A DNA stretch of 45,291 nucleotides from Chloroflexota bacterium (GCA_021325635.1 JAJPGV010000042.1:1-45291); one strand, 5' to 3'. Shown: positions 1 through 8,325, numbered from the stretch's first letter. Numbers and translations are program-made. Notes: generated by a model from the letters alone, not told the origin.

Positions 1-107
1 AGCTCCTGGGCCATGGCGATGGGCATCCAGTAGCGCCGCAGCAACTCGCCCGCCGGCTGGCCCGGTCCTACCCGCGTGAGGAAATCGTTCTCTGCCTGAC
101 TGAGCAT
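1..107 (-). CDS. Rieske-type ring-hydroxylating oxygenase, N-terminal fragment (runs off the left edge)
   Basis: Only the first 35 codons lie in the window. The minus strand reads MLSQAENDFLTRVGPG and continues with GELLRRYWMPIAMAQE, which is the usual N-terminus of phthalate-4,5-dioxygenase-like Rieske oxygenase large subunits, ending in the conserved RRYWxP segment just before the Rieske domain. The start is ATG at 107-105, preceded by a good ribosome binding site (GGGAGG, about 6 nt upstream). The [2Fe-2S] and mononuclear iron sites would lie outside the window, so function cannot be tested here. It is transcribed divergently from the gentisate-dioxygenase-like gene, which supports a shared role in aromatic ring oxidation. 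The family call is fairly safe; the substrate is unknown. Confidence 0.75.
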   Translation of the reverse strand, partial: MLSQAENDFLTRVGPGQPAGELLRRYWMPIAMAQE

Positions 108-135
108 GTATGCCCTCCCTGAGTGGTTCTCGTTT

Positions 136-164
136 ATCCTACGCCTACTGGTCGCGCACGCCAA
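136..164 (-). promoter_or_regulatory. Predicted sigma70-type promoter for the partial Rieske oxygenase gene
   Basis: On the minus strand a TTGGCG (164-159) is separated by exactly 17 nt from TAGGAT (141-136). Transcription would begin near 129, about 20 nt before the ATG at 107. The same -10 hexamer, TAGGAT, with the same 17-nt spacer occurs upstream of the minus-strand operon at 17169. Each hexamer matches consensus at four of six positions. This is a pattern match only. Confidence 0.45.
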
Positions 165-241
165 CACGATATCGCAGCGACCGCCGTCAGCGCGAGCAAT
201 GCGCACCCGCGGCGCGTAGAACGAGGCGTAGGGATGAGCAG

Positions 242-1249
242 ATGATCGACTCGATTGGCAACGTCACCCAACTGAACGAATGGCTGGCCGAGCACAACCT
301 GAGCGGCCACTGGCTGGGGATGCCGCGCCCCGCTGAGATGAAGCCCTGGCTGTGGAAGTGGTCCGAGGTCTATGCCGCCCTCATCAAGGCCACCGAGGTG
401 GTGCCTATGAGCGACACGGCCCGCCGGACCATCCAGCTGCGAAACCCGAGCTTGGGCGACCGCATGAGCAACACCATCCATATGTCTGTGCAGTGCGTCA
501 TGCCGGGTGAGGTGGCAACGGCGCATCGCCACAACGCGGCCGCGGTTCGCTTCGTGGTGAAGGGCAGCAAGGACGCCTTCACGGTGGTCGAAGGCGAGCC
601 CATTCCGATGGAAGAAGGCGACCTGATCACCACGCCCAACTGGACCTGGCACGACCACTACAACGACGGCTCGCAGCCGGTGGTATGGCTCGACGGTCTG
701 GATATCCGGCTGGTGGGCATTGCCAAGCTGTTCCAAGAGCCGTTTCACCACGACCGCCAGCCGATGGACAAGCCGGCGGGATTCGCCGGCAAGACCATGG
801 GCCATGTCAGGCCCGCCTGGATCAAGCCGGAGCACAAGACGCCGCCCTTCCGCTACGCCTGGGCCGATACGCTCTCGACCATCGAGGCGCTGAGGGCAGC
901 CGAGCTGGAGTCCGCCTGCGACGGCATCCATCTCACCTACAGCCATCCCCTGACGGGTGGGCCCACCCTGCCCACCTTCGCGTGCGACCTGCAGCTGCTT
1001 CGTTCGCGCTTCTCGGGCAAGGCCCACCGCCATACCTGCACCACCATCTTCCAGGCTTTTCGAGGCCAAGGCGTGACGATCATCGACGGGCAGCGCTTCG
1101 AATGGACGCAGGGAGACATCTTCGTCGTCCCGCCATGGAGCCTGCACAAGCACGAGAACGCTTCCGGTGAGGATGCCATCCTGTTTTCGATGACCGACCG
1201 ACCCGCTATGGAAGCGCTGGACATCTACCGAGAGGAGCTGGAAGGCTAG
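242..1249 (+). CDS. Gentisate 1,2-dioxygenase-like bicupin
   Basis: A 335-residue two-domain cupin, close to the usual length of gentisate 1,2-dioxygenases (EC 1.13.11.4), which use one Fe(II) to open the ring of gentisate to maleylpyruvate. Cupin 1 carries PGEVATAHRHNAAAVRF (His95, His97) and GDLITTPNWTWHDH (His137), the typical Fe ligands of this family. Cupin 2 keeps GKAHRHTCTTIFQAFRGQG (His262, His264) and PPWSLHKHEN. The open frame extends upstream to 110, but the first 44 codons are Arg-rich and unlike the family; ATG 242, with a purine-rich GGGATGAG just upstream, starts the conserved part. Related families (salicylate 1,2-dioxygenase, 1-hydroxy-2-naphthoate dioxygenase) share these motifs, so the exact substrate is open. 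Two binding lipoproteins follow, suggesting uptake of its substrate or a precursor. Confidence 0.85.
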   Translation: MIDSIGNVTQLNEWLAEHNLSGHWLGMPRPAEMKPWLWKWSEVYAALIKATEVVPMSDTARRTIQLRNPSLGDRMSNTIHMSVQCVMPGEVATAHRHNAAAVRFVVKGSKDAFTVVEGEPIPMEEGDLITTPNWTWHDHYNDGSQPVVWLDGLDIRLVGIAKLFQEPFHHDRQPMDKPAGFAGKTMGHVRPAWIKPEHKTPPFRYAWADTLSTIEALRAAELESACDGIHLTYSHPLTGGPTLPTFACDLQLLRSRFSGKAHRHTCTTIFQAFRGQGVTIIDGQRFEWTQGDIFVVPPWSLHKHENASGEDAILFSMTDRPAMEALDIYREELEG

Positions 1250-1264
1250 CTGCCGGCGCTTTCC

Positions 1265-1293
1265 TTGACGCCCGGTTCTATCGGGCCTATGCT
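1265..1293 (+). promoter_or_regulatory. Predicted sigma70-type promoter for the two lipoprotein genes
   Basis: TTGACG at 1265-1270, a 17-nt spacer and TATGCT at 1288-1293. Transcription would begin near 1300, about 27 nt before the GTG start at 1327. The -35 matches five of six consensus positions and the -10 four of six. It would serve the lipoprotein pair independently of the dioxygenase gene upstream. Confidence 0.5.
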
Positions 1294-1326
1294 CGTCCGC
1301 AACATTCCACGTTGCGGAGGTGGTCC

Positions 1327-2457
1327 GTGAAACCTACGTACGTCGCGCTGCTCTGCCTGGCCTCGCTGGCGCTGGCCGCCTGCGGCAGCGCTGCCCCCGC
1401 CAGCACGCCCGCTCCCTCGGCAAGCGCTGCCAGCGTGCAAGCCGCCGCTCCGGCTTCGGCCGCCGCGAAATCGGCGGGCTCGGCCTCTGCCGCCGCGAAG
1501 CCTGAAGGTGGCGCCTCAGCGTCCGCGGCGAAGCCGGCCGCCTCCGGGCAGCTGACACGCGTCACGATTTCCAACATTGGCGTCAGCGGGGGCATCCAGC
1601 CGTTGTGGATCGCGCTCGACGGCGGGTACTTCCGTAACAACGGGCTGGACGTGACCTCCCTGTCGTCGACGACCAGCAGCTCGGCCACGGTCAGCGCTCT
1701 CATGGCAGGGCAGCTGAACGTCGCCTGGACCGATGGCACCAACGCGGTGAACGCCAACGCCAGCGGCGCCGATCTCGTGGTCCTGGCCACTATTCATCCG
1801 GCCTACAGCTACCTGCTGGAAGTTCCGGCCGACATCAAGACGCCCGATCAGCTCAAGGGCAAGAAGCTGGCCGTCAGCAACCTCACCGGCACTGACTCGA
1901 TAGCTAGCCGGCTGGCGCTGACCAGGCTGGGCGTCGATTGGCAAAAGGACGTCACCTTCGTCGCTACGGGGGATAACGCCTCTCGCACCGCCGCGCTGCT
2001 GAGCGGAGCCGTGCAGGGCACCTTGCAGGAGCCACCCGGCTCGCTCAAGCTGGAGGCGCAGGGCTTTCACGCGCTGGCCGACCTCACGCCCATGAACCTG
2101 CCTTCGGCCAATGCGTCGCTCATCCTCGATCGTGGCTACGTCAACGCCAATCGCGCCACCGTGCAGAAGTTCATGGACTCCCTGGTGCAGGCGATTGCTC
2201 GCAACCGAAACGATAGGGCCTTCTCGCTGTCGATTCTCAAGAAGTACTTCCCCGATGAGACCGACAGTGTGTTGAACACTATCTACGACTACTACCGCCC
2301 GGACACGCCGAGCCTGCCGTTCCCCAAGGTCGAGCTCTTCAAGCCTGGCGTGGATGAGCTTTCCAAGGCGAATCCCAAGGTTGCCGAGGTCGATCTGTCC
2401 AAGATGATCGACACCTCCTTCATCCAGAGCGCCGCCGACCGCAAGCTCGATCAATAA
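1327..2457 (+). CDS. ABC-transporter solute-binding lipoprotein, NMT1/SsuA/ThiY type
   Basis: The protein has a short hydrophobic signal ending in a lipobox (LALAAC), so it should be lipid-anchored outside the membrane. A linker of roughly 60 residues made almost only of Ala, Ser, Pro, Lys and Gly follows. The binding domain begins at TRVTISNIGVSGGIQPLWIA and contains GGYFRNNGLDV, LMAGQLNVAWTDG and LKGKKLAVSNLTGTDS, the usual landmarks of the NMT1/SsuA family that binds sulfonates, thiamine precursors, nitrate or aromatics. The GTG at 1327 is chosen because GGAGG ends 6 nt before it; a TTG at 1312 in the same frame has no such site. The stop lies 18 nt before a second lipoprotein gene. No permease or ATPase is adjacent. 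The ligand cannot be told. Confidence 0.87.
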   Translation: MKPTYVALLCLASLALAACGSAAPASTPAPSASAASVQAAAPASAAAKSAGSASAAAKPEGGASASAAKPAASGQLTRVTISNIGVSGGIQPLWIALDGGYFRNNGLDVTSLSSTTSSSATVSALMAGQLNVAWTDGTNAVNANASGADLVVLATIHPAYSYLLEVPADIKTPDQLKGKKLAVSNLTGTDSIASRLALTRLGVDWQKDVTFVATGDNASRTAALLSGAVQGTLQEPPGSLKLEAQGFHALADLTPMNLPSANASLILDRGYVNANRATVQKFMDSLVQAIARNRNDRAFSLSILKKYFPDETDSVLNTIYDYYRPDTPSLPFPKVELFKPGVDELSKANPKVAEVDLSKMIDTSFIQSAADRKLDQ

Positions 2458-2475
2458 CCAATTTCGGAGATGACC

Positions 2476-3558
2476 ATGCGCCTGAGCAATCGACTGTTCT
2501 TACTCCCAGCCTGCGCAGCTTCAGTGATATTGCTGGCGGCTTGTGGCTCGTCGGCCGCCGCGCCCGCCAGCCCTTCGGCCTCCGCGAGCGCCGTGGCATC
2601 CGCCGCGCCGGCGAAGCCGGCCGCTTCGGCAGAGGCCAAGCCGTCGGGCGCATCCGCGGCTGCCAAGCCCGCGGCTTCAGGCACGACACACGTGGTGGTG
2701 GGGGTGACGAGCAAGAGCACAGGCTCGCTTTACCTCTACGTCGGCAAGGACCTGGGCATCTTCGCCAAGCACGGGCTCGATCCGGAGTTCGTCGTCGGCC
2801 AGTCCGACGCGCTGGTGGCTGGCCTCAGCAAAGGCGACATGGAGTTCATGGGCACCATCCCTTCCGCCATCCAGGGGGCCGAGAAGGGGCTGCCCATGCG
2901 CGTCATTTTCGTGGCCAAGGACCATCCCGAATACCTGCTCGTCGGTGACAAGGGTGTGACCGAGGTCAGTCAGCTGAAAGGTAAGCAGATCGCCGGCAGC
3001 AATCCGGCGCAGCTGCCGACCCTCATGGCCAATGCACTGCTCAGCATCGATGGTTTGCAGCCTTCCGACTACACCATCGTGTCGGTGCAAAACGATCCCG
3101 CTCGGGCTGCGCTCGTGGAGAATCATCGCGTGGCGGCAGGCATCCTCGGCGTGTCCGAAGCCCTGCCCCTCTTGAACGATGGCCATCCGATCATCGACAG
3201 CACCATCAGTAAGGTCTGGACGCCGAGCAGCGGGCTGGCGACGACCGTCGACCTGATGAAGAACCGCAAAGCGCTGGTCCAGAACATGGTGGACGCAGCC
3301 GTAGAGGCGGCCAAAGTCACGGCCACCGACAGGCAGCAGACGGTGGGCGTGTTGGAGCAGGAGTTCGGTCTGAGCGAAGCCGACTCCGGCAAGCTGTTCG
3401 ACCTCCTCAAGCCGTCGTATACCAATGGAGGCCGGCCCGACCCGCGCGCCATCCAGAACCAGATCGAGACCGACGCCAAGGCCATGGAGCTGCCCAAGCC
3501 GGCGACGGAGGATCAGATCTACGACTACTCGTTCCTGGCAGGAGCGGCGCAGAAGTAG
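2476..3558 (+). CDS. ABC-transporter solute-binding lipoprotein, NMT1/SsuA type
   Basis: About 360 residues. A signal peptide ends in the lipobox ILLAAC, followed by an Ala/Ser/Pro/Lys linker with repeated AKPAAS-like units, then a periplasmic-binding fold that starts at THVVVGVTSKSTGSLYLYVG. Family landmarks are KDLGIFAKHGLDPEFV, LVAGLSKGDMEFMGT and QLKGKQIAGSN. Two ATGs are possible, 2470 and 2476; the second lies 6 nt after GGAG and is preferred. The gene follows another lipoprotein by 18 nt with no visible promoter, so the two are probably cotranscribed. The sequences are related but clearly divergent, so they may serve different ligands with one transporter located elsewhere. Confidence 0.85.
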   Translation: MRLSNRLFLLPACAASVILLAACGSSAAAPASPSASASAVASAAPAKPAASAEAKPSGASAAAKPAASGTTHVVVGVTSKSTGSLYLYVGKDLGIFAKHGLDPEFVVGQSDALVAGLSKGDMEFMGTIPSAIQGAEKGLPMRVIFVAKDHPEYLLVGDKGVTEVSQLKGKQIAGSNPAQLPTLMANALLSIDGLQPSDYTIVSVQNDPARAALVENHRVAAGILGVSEALPLLNDGHPIIDSTISKVWTPSSGLATTVDLMKNRKALVQNMVDAAVEAAKVTATDRQQTVGVLEQEFGLSEADSGKLFDLLKPSYTNGGRPDPRAIQNQIETDAKAMELPKPATEDQIYDYSFLAGAAQK

Positions 3559-3582
3559 CCTTTCTGCGGGCTTTGGCGATTG

Positions 3583-3629
3583 CTCCCACTCGCTGATACC
3601 AGCCTGCGCTTGCGTTGTCAGCGTGGGAG
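3583..3629. terminator. Imperfect inverted repeat between convergent genes, possible bidirectional terminator
   Basis: CTCCCAC plus GCTGA (3583-3596, with two unpaired bases) can pair with TCAGC plus GTGGGAG (3618-3629). The structure sits where the plus-strand lipoprotein gene and the minus-strand amidohydrolase gene end, and its right arm covers the amidohydrolase stop. No U tract follows on either strand, so intrinsic termination is uncertain. Confidence 0.3.
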
Positions 3630-4571
3630 GCTTGGCAGCTCTAACCGCTGGCCGAGGAGCCGCACGGCGTTGTCCTCCATGATCGCGTGGACGTGCTCCG
3701 GCGGCAGGTCCGACTGCTCGACGTAATCGGAGCAGACCTTATGGCCCAGGTAGGGAAAGTCCGTGCCAAAGAGCACGTGGTCGATCCCGACGGCCTTGAT
3801 GGTGCATTCCAACGAGGCGGGCGTGTTGTTCACCGTGTCGTAATAGAAACGCCGCAGGATCGACGTGGGCGGCTCGGTGATTGGGCTGGATGTGTCCCCG
3901 CTGGCCCGCTTCCGCCCAAACGAGTCCTCGATGCGCTGCCACAGGAAGGGGATCGTCCCGCCAAGGTGAGGGATGATCAGCCGAAAATTTGGATAGCGGC
4001 TGGCAACTCCCGAGAAGGTGAGCCTCAGCCCGGCGATAGTGTCTTCGAAGCACCCGCCGGCCACGCCTTCGAGCCCGAAGCTGTCCATCATCGGCGCGTC
4101 GCAGTGCATGTTCGGATGCAGGAAAACGATTGCCTGGCGCCGGTCCATCTCAGCCCAGAACGGCTCGAAGGCAGGCGTATCCAGGGGCTGGCCGGCCACC
4201 GAGCAGGCTAGGTTGATGCCGGGGAATCCGAGCTCATCCAGGCAGCGTGCCGCCTCGACGATAGCCTCTTCAACGTGCGGTAAGGGCACGCAGCCAAAGG
4301 CCGCGAACCGGCCCGGGCGGGTGTCGCACAGCTGTCGATAGAAGTCGTTGGCGAACCGTGCCCCAGCGGCGGCCTGGCTGGCCGAGGGAAAGTACGGCTG
4401 CTGGGCCCCTACGCACACGATCTGCAGGTCGATGCCGGCTTCGCCCATGAGATCGAGCCGCTGGTCGATGGAGATCTTGCCGCCCGGGACGTCGCTGCGC
4501 TTGCTCCCCAGCTGAGCCATACGTTCGGCGAATTCGGACGTGTAGTAGTGGGCATGGACGTCGATGCGCAA
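3618..4571 (-). CDS. Amidohydrolase-2 family protein (ACMSD / resorcylate-decarboxylase-like TIM barrel)
   Basis: A 317-residue protein of the amidohydrolase-2 superfamily, whose members decarboxylate or hydrolyse aromatic-ring cleavage products with one divalent metal. The N-terminus MRIDVHAHYY supplies the HxH metal pair (His6, His8). Further landmarks are HPNMHC, PHLGGTIPFLWQRIEDSFGR and GTDFPYLG, the last holding the catalytic Asp of the barrel. The start is TTG at 4571-4569, preceded by AGGAG at 6-7 nt spacing. Of the four such proteins in this window it is the only one with a full HxH; the other three begin DxDxH or SxDSH. It lies divergent from the histidine kinase gene. A decarboxylase acting on an acyclic or aromatic acid is likely; the substrate is unknown. 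Confidence 0.8.
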   Translation of the reverse strand: MRIDVHAHYYTSEFAERMAQLGSKRSDVPGGKISIDQRLDLMGEAGIDLQIVCVGAQQPYFPSASQAAAGARFANDFYRQLCDTRPGRFAAFGCVPLPHVEEAIVEAARCLDELGFPGINLACSVAGQPLDTPAFEPFWAEMDRRQAIVFLHPNMHCDAPMMDSFGLEGVAGGCFEDTIAGLRLTFSGVASRYPNFRLIIPHLGGTIPFLWQRIEDSFGRKRASGDTSSPITEPPTSILRRFYYDTVNNTPASLECTIKAVGIDHVLFGTDFPYLGHKVCSDYVEQSDLPPEHVHAIMEDNAVRLLGQRLELPSLPR

Positions 4572-4650
4572 GGGCTGCTCCTGCTGCTGATGAGCTGGGC
4601 AGGATTATTGCACTGCGCCCGTGCTGGCCCCGAGCAGGCCTATTTGGGTA

Positions 4651-4695
4651 GCAACAGGCCCCTGGCGAATGGAGAGGACGCCAGGGGCCTGTTGC
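4651..4695. repeat. Perfect 17-bp inverted repeat with 11-nt loop in a divergent intergenic region
   Basis: Positions 4651-4667 are the exact reverse complement of 4679-4695, with 4668-4678 as loop. The hairpin lies between the divergent starts of the amidohydrolase (4571) and the histidine kinase (4736), where no gene ends, so it is unlikely to be a terminator. It could be an operator, a structured 5' leader of the kinase mRNA, or an inserted short element. Just downstream are the purine runs GGAGGGTAGGAGG and the 10-bp palindrome GGAGGCCTCC. Confidence 0.7.
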
Positions 4696-4735
4696 GGAAT
4701 GGAGGGTAGGAGGCCTCCACCATCAATAGTACCGA

Positions 4736-6424
4736 ATGACCCCGCCTATTAGGGGGCTTTGCTACGCTGAGCGCAAGTTGGCAGACTTCGCCCGGCGGCG
4801 TTCACTGAGACGTTCGACCGCGTTTTCTCCCGATGAGCCCTACCGCCTCATCGTCGATGCGTCTGCCAGCCCCATGGCTATCCATCGCAACGGCCGGCTC
4901 GTCTACGTCAATGCGAGCGCGCTGGAGCTGGTGGGTGCGCACAACGTTGAGCAGCTGGTGGGCCGTGCCGTGCTGGACTTCGTCCATCCGGAAGATCGCC
5001 CGGACGTCGTCGCTCGCGCACGCCAAGCCCAGGCCCAGGGCGGCCTCCAACCGGTGCGAGAACGAGAGCGCTGCGTCCGTCTCGACGGATCGGTGGTCGA
5101 CATCGAGGTGGTGGCCATTCCGGTGACCTCCGAAGGCCAGCCTGCCACGCTGGTGATGCTGCGCGACGTCACGCCGGAAACGGCGGCGGAACAGGCCGAG
5201 CAGGAGATGAACCGGCGTATGGCCGTGTTGGCCGAGGCCTCTGCCCAGCTGCTTGCCTCGCTGGACAAAAGGCAGCTGCTGAACAGGATCCTGGGGCTGG
5301 CAGCCCGTCTCGTTGCCGCTGATGCCTACGCCGTATGGCGTTACCGGGCAGAGACCGAACAATGGGGCATCGAGGCGGTCTCAGGCTTGTCCGAGGAGTA
5401 TCAACGAGAGACCCTGGGGGTCTTCAGCAGCGCTCCGACAGAAACTGCCTGGATGGTCGTGGCGGGCAACGTCGAATCGGAGCCGGCGCTGAAAGGAAAC
5501 GTGGCTAACTATCGGCGCGAGGGAATCCGGGCGCTGCTGGCTTTGCCGCTCCCTATTCGGGGGCAGAACACGGGCACGATCACGTTCTATTGGAAAGATG
5601 CGCGATCGTTCGAGGAACGGGATCTGACTGCCACCACCGCTCTGGCCAATCTGGCCGGCGCGGCCATCGGCGTGGCCGAGGCCTACGAGGCGGAGCGGCA
5701 GGCGCATCGGGCTGCCCAGGACGCTGTTCGAGCGCGGGATGACTTCCTGGCGGTCATGTCCCACGAGATCAAGAATCCCATCACCGCGATCAAGGGCACG
5801 GTCGAATTGATGCAGCGAGCCCGGCGCCGCGGCGAGGTCGACGCGGATCGACTGTACGAGGCATTCGGATACGTGGATACCTCGGTTCGGCGCCTGGTGA
5901 AGCTGCTGGAGGATGTGTTCGACCTATCGCGAGTGCGAATCGGCCAACTCGACCTCAGCCTGGAATCCGTGAAGATCAACGACCTGGTGTCCCAGGTTGT
6001 CGAGCAGGTTGCGGCGGGAGTGCCGGAGCGGACTCGATTCGTCGTGGACGCGGCCGCACCGCTCGAGGTCAGGTGCGATCGTGCGCGGCTAGGGCAGGTG
6101 CTCGCCAACCTCCTCGAAAACGCCTTGAAATACTCGCCTGACGCATCGCCGGTGCACATTCGGTGCATGCGACAGGATGCCGGCTGCCAGATCTCGATCA
6201 GTGACAGCGGAATCGGTTTCTCCAGCGACCAGGCGAACGTGATCTTCGAGCTGTTCGGCCGGGCGGAGAACGCTCGGTCGCGCCACGTACCCGGAATGGG
6301 GTTGGGGTTGTACGTGAGCCGGCAGATCATTGAGTCGCACGGCGGCCGTCTATGGGCGGAGAGCCCCGGTGAAGACCGCGGCAGCACCTTCCATCTCTGG
6401 CTGCCCGCCGATATCGATGCGTAG
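4736..6424 (+). CDS. Soluble PAS-GAF sensor histidine kinase (orphan)
   Basis: 562 residues without membrane segments. Domains in order: a PAS domain (about 30-150, with AIHRNGRLVYVNASALELVG and the PAC-like REGRD-type tail ending in MLRDVTPE), a GAF domain (about 165-315), a HisKA dimerisation helix with the phospho-acceptor in MSHEIKNPITAIKG (His343), and a HATPase domain with N-box NLLENALKYSP, G1 SDSGIGF and G2 GMGLGLYVSRQIIESHGG. All catalytic motifs are intact, so it should autophosphorylate in the cytoplasm in response to an intracellular signal. No response regulator is nearby. The start is uncertain: ATG 4736 has no close ribosome binding site, the nearest purine runs being about 20 nt away. 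The hairpin at 4651-4695 lies in its leader. Confidence 0.9.
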   Translation: MTPPIRGLCYAERKLADFARRRSLRRSTAFSPDEPYRLIVDASASPMAIHRNGRLVYVNASALELVGAHNVEQLVGRAVLDFVHPEDRPDVVARARQAQAQGGLQPVRERERCVRLDGSVVDIEVVAIPVTSEGQPATLVMLRDVTPETAAEQAEQEMNRRMAVLAEASAQLLASLDKRQLLNRILGLAARLVAADAYAVWRYRAETEQWGIEAVSGLSEEYQRETLGVFSSAPTETAWMVVAGNVESEPALKGNVANYRREGIRALLALPLPIRGQNTGTITFYWKDARSFEERDLTATTALANLAGAAIGVAEAYEAERQAHRAAQDAVRARDDFLAVMSHEIKNPITAIKGTVELMQRARRRGEVDADRLYEAFGYVDTSVRRLVKLLEDVFDLSRVRIGQLDLSLESVKINDLVSQVVEQVAAGVPERTRFVVDAAAPLEVRCDRARLGQVLANLLENALKYSPDASPVHIRCMRQDAGCQISISDSGIGFSSDQANVIFELFGRAENARSRHVPGMGLGLYVSRQIIESHGGRLWAESPGEDRGSTFHLWLPADIDA

Positions 6425-6453
6425 CGAGCGCCTTCGGACGTCGTGCCCGCCGG

Positions 6454-7494
6454 TCACCTCCTGGCGACGCTGAACGAGCCGTCCGGCTTGATTGCCGAAG
6501 GGACGGCGACCGGAGCATTATTCGGATCGACGCGGACGGTGTACATCGGATCCTGCTGAGCCATGGGCACGGCATTCACGCTGCAGGCAGTGAACGGAAC
6601 CGGACTGAAGCGCGGATAGGGCGCGCGCATGGGCGTGTCGACGTAGGCTCCCTTGACCGGCGTTTCCTCGATGCATTCGGCCCGTTTGGGCGCCCCGTCG
6701 AACTGTCTCGTGACCTGGTATACGTCCCCTGTCGTCTGGTTCTGCAGCCTCACCGACCACTGCCCCCCGCCGAGGGCAGTGATTGTCACGGAGAATGCGT
6801 CTCCCTGGTTCGCTCGCAGTGTGGCTTTGGGGATGAAGAGGGCGGGGTCGGGGAACAGCTCGATCCACGCCTGCTGGCGGTTAGAGTCGGTGCCGGCCTG
6901 GAGCAAGGTAGCGTCGTCGTCGAGGCCAACCCACTCACCCTCGCTCTCATTGGACGTGTCGGTCACGCTGGGCACAACCCAGCTCCCGCTTACCATGGTC
7001 ACCTGGCGGAAGGTGACGTAGCCAGCCCAGACGTAGCTGGCGTAGCCGCGTCCGTCCGGCAGCTGGGCCTGCTGGCTCAGCTGCGAAGTCAGCGCCGGAG
7101 CTCCCTCCCATTCGAAGCGCTCGCTGTTCAGCCGCTGCCGCAGGCCGAATTTGCTGTTGATCCAGGTCCGGTAGCCGTTGGTGAAGGCTGTCCAGTTGTC
7201 GGCCTTACGCCAGACCAGCAGCCCGTTGGTGGTGTGCTGAAGCGCGTCCCCATTCGAGGCAAATGCCTGATTGTCGAGGCAGTCGCCAGTATCAGCGGGG
7301 TCGAGATCATGAAGCGTTTGGAAGCCGAGGATGAACTTGCAGGCGGGTGGGGTTTGCGCGTACGACGGCACCGCGACGATGAGCCACATGGCCACAGCCA
7401 GGATCGACCCGGCGATCGCGTTGAAGAGGCGTGGACTGGCATGCGCTGCTGCCGTCCGGTGCATCGCGGCGATTGGCCTACCCCCCAAGACCAT
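6454..7494 (-). CDS. Exported G1 family (eqolisin-type) glutamic peptidase with an N-terminal Chloroflexota-type domain
   Basis: 346 residues. A signal peptide ends near VPSYAQ. Residues 50-130 form a domain containing NGLLVWRKADNWTAFTNGY and INSKFGLRQRLNSERFEWE, which I recognise from Chloroflexota exported proteins but whose role is not known to me. From about 150 the sequence follows peptidase family G1: WAGYVTFRQV, GSWVVPSV, EWVGLDDDATLLQAGTD, QQAWIELFPDPA, QWSVRLQNQTTG. In fungal eqolisins the catalytic pair is a Gln in the LLQxG strand (here Gln199) and a Glu in an AEW segment (here AECIEE, Glu273); both residues can be placed. It would be an acid-type protease acting outside the cell. 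Start is ATG 7494 or ATG 7464; neither has a clear ribosome binding site. Confidence 0.7.
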   Translation of the reverse strand: MVLGGRPIAAMHRTAAAHASPRLFNAIAGSILAVAMWLIVAVPSYAQTPPACKFILGFQTLHDLDPADTGDCLDNQAFASNGDALQHTTNGLLVWRKADNWTAFTNGYRTWINSKFGLRQRLNSERFEWEGAPALTSQLSQQAQLPDGRGYASYVWAGYVTFRQVTMVSGSWVVPSVTDTSNESEGEWVGLDDDATLLQAGTDSNRQQAWIELFPDPALFIPKATLRANQGDAFSVTITALGGGQWSVRLQNQTTGDVYQVTRQFDGAPKRAECIEETPVKGAYVDTPMRAPYPRFSPVPFTACSVNAVPMAQQDPMYTVRVDPNNAPVAVPSAIKPDGSFSVARR

Positions 7495-7590
7495 TTGTCA
7501 GAATGGTGAAGCTGGCTGCCCCATGGATTCGGTCGGAGCGAACCATACCTTACCTGTCGTGCCCTGCGCGTTGGTCGCGTGTTCCGCCAA

Positions 7591-7614
7591 CCCCTGCCTG
7601 ACTAGCAGGCGGGG
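7591..7614 (-). terminator. Stem-loop downstream of the DUF4395 gene
   Basis: CCCC and GCCTG (7591-7600, one unpaired T) pair with CAGGC and GGGG (7606-7614) around a 5-nt loop. It lies in the 246-nt gap between the DUF4395 gene and the peptidase gene, both on the minus strand, and could separate the two transcripts. There is no U tract. Nothing else is recognisable in this gap. Confidence 0.3.
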
Positions 7615-7740
7615 AGCCATGGTGTCAGGCTGGCTCGATCACACCTCAATGGAGGAGCGTAACAGCGGGTAGGAGCTGACGCGTCTTGCGGGCCTGGTCG
7701 GACACATGCCGGCAGGGATATCTGTTGCGCTTCTTGTCGA

Positions 7741-8241
7741 TTATCGAGTCGAGACAGGCTGCCGCCGCATCGAGATGTCCTGGCACTCCAGACAAACTTC
7801 CGCGGGAATCACGTTCAGCCGCATGAGCAGCGCGAAGATCCGGCAGCCCACGCACAAACCGAATACGGATTCCAGCAGCGCGAAGCACACCAGCAGCACG
7901 ATGAGCGCATAGGCCCACGCGCTGAGCCCGAAGGCAAAGTGCAGCACTGAAGCGGAGATGGTTACCGCTGCTCCGATGCCCTGGGCAAAGCGCTTGGGTG
8001 GACCTGGGACCAAGCGTGGGTCAAACGGTAGTCGCGGCGCCAGCACGCGGGTGGCCAGCAGCCCGAGCGGGCTGAGCTTGGGCCCCGTAAGGACGCGGGC
8101 CACAAACCCGTAGGCCAATGCCAGCAGCAGCCATGGCTGCTGCGAAACGATAGTCGCCAGCCCTAAAATGACCACTCCGCCGGCCACGATGCGTGCCGAG
8201 ATCTCGTTGACCGGATTCGGAAAGCTGAACAGATGGGTCAT
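7741..8241 (-). CDS. DUF4395 family integral membrane protein
   Basis: 166 residues with about four hydrophobic segments. The N-terminus FPNPVNEISARIVAGGVVIL matches the DUF4395 opening (NP-N-E-x-x-R), and the C-terminal part has the family's Cys-rich stretch, FGLCVGCRIFALLMRLNVIP followed by CLECQD. DUF4395 proteins often sit beside thioredoxin-like or sulfurtransferase genes and their Cys residues suggest a thiol-related membrane role, but the function is not established. Here the neighbours give no help: the gene is divergent from infC and followed by a peptidase gene. ATG 8241 has GAGGT about 11 nt upstream. Confidence 0.8.
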   Translation of the reverse strand: MTHLFSFPNPVNEISARIVAGGVVILGLATIVSQQPWLLLALAYGFVARVLTGPKLSPLGLLATRVLAPRLPFDPRLVPGPPKRFAQGIGAAVTISASVLHFAFGLSAWAYALIVLLVCFALLESVFGLCVGCRIFALLMRLNVIPAEVCLECQDISMRRQPVSTR

Positions 8242-8325
8242 CTCGTAGGTTTACCTCGAACCAAGCGTAACCCGTCGCTTGTATGAATTGTCAGCCGGTG
8301 GCTTGGAGGCAATGTCCCAAACCTC

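Noticed and set aside
134-1153. A 339-codon minus-strand frame opposite the gentisate-dioxygenase-like gene
   Set aside because: The plus strand carries intact cupin motifs; the minus frame shows none and has no ribosome binding site.
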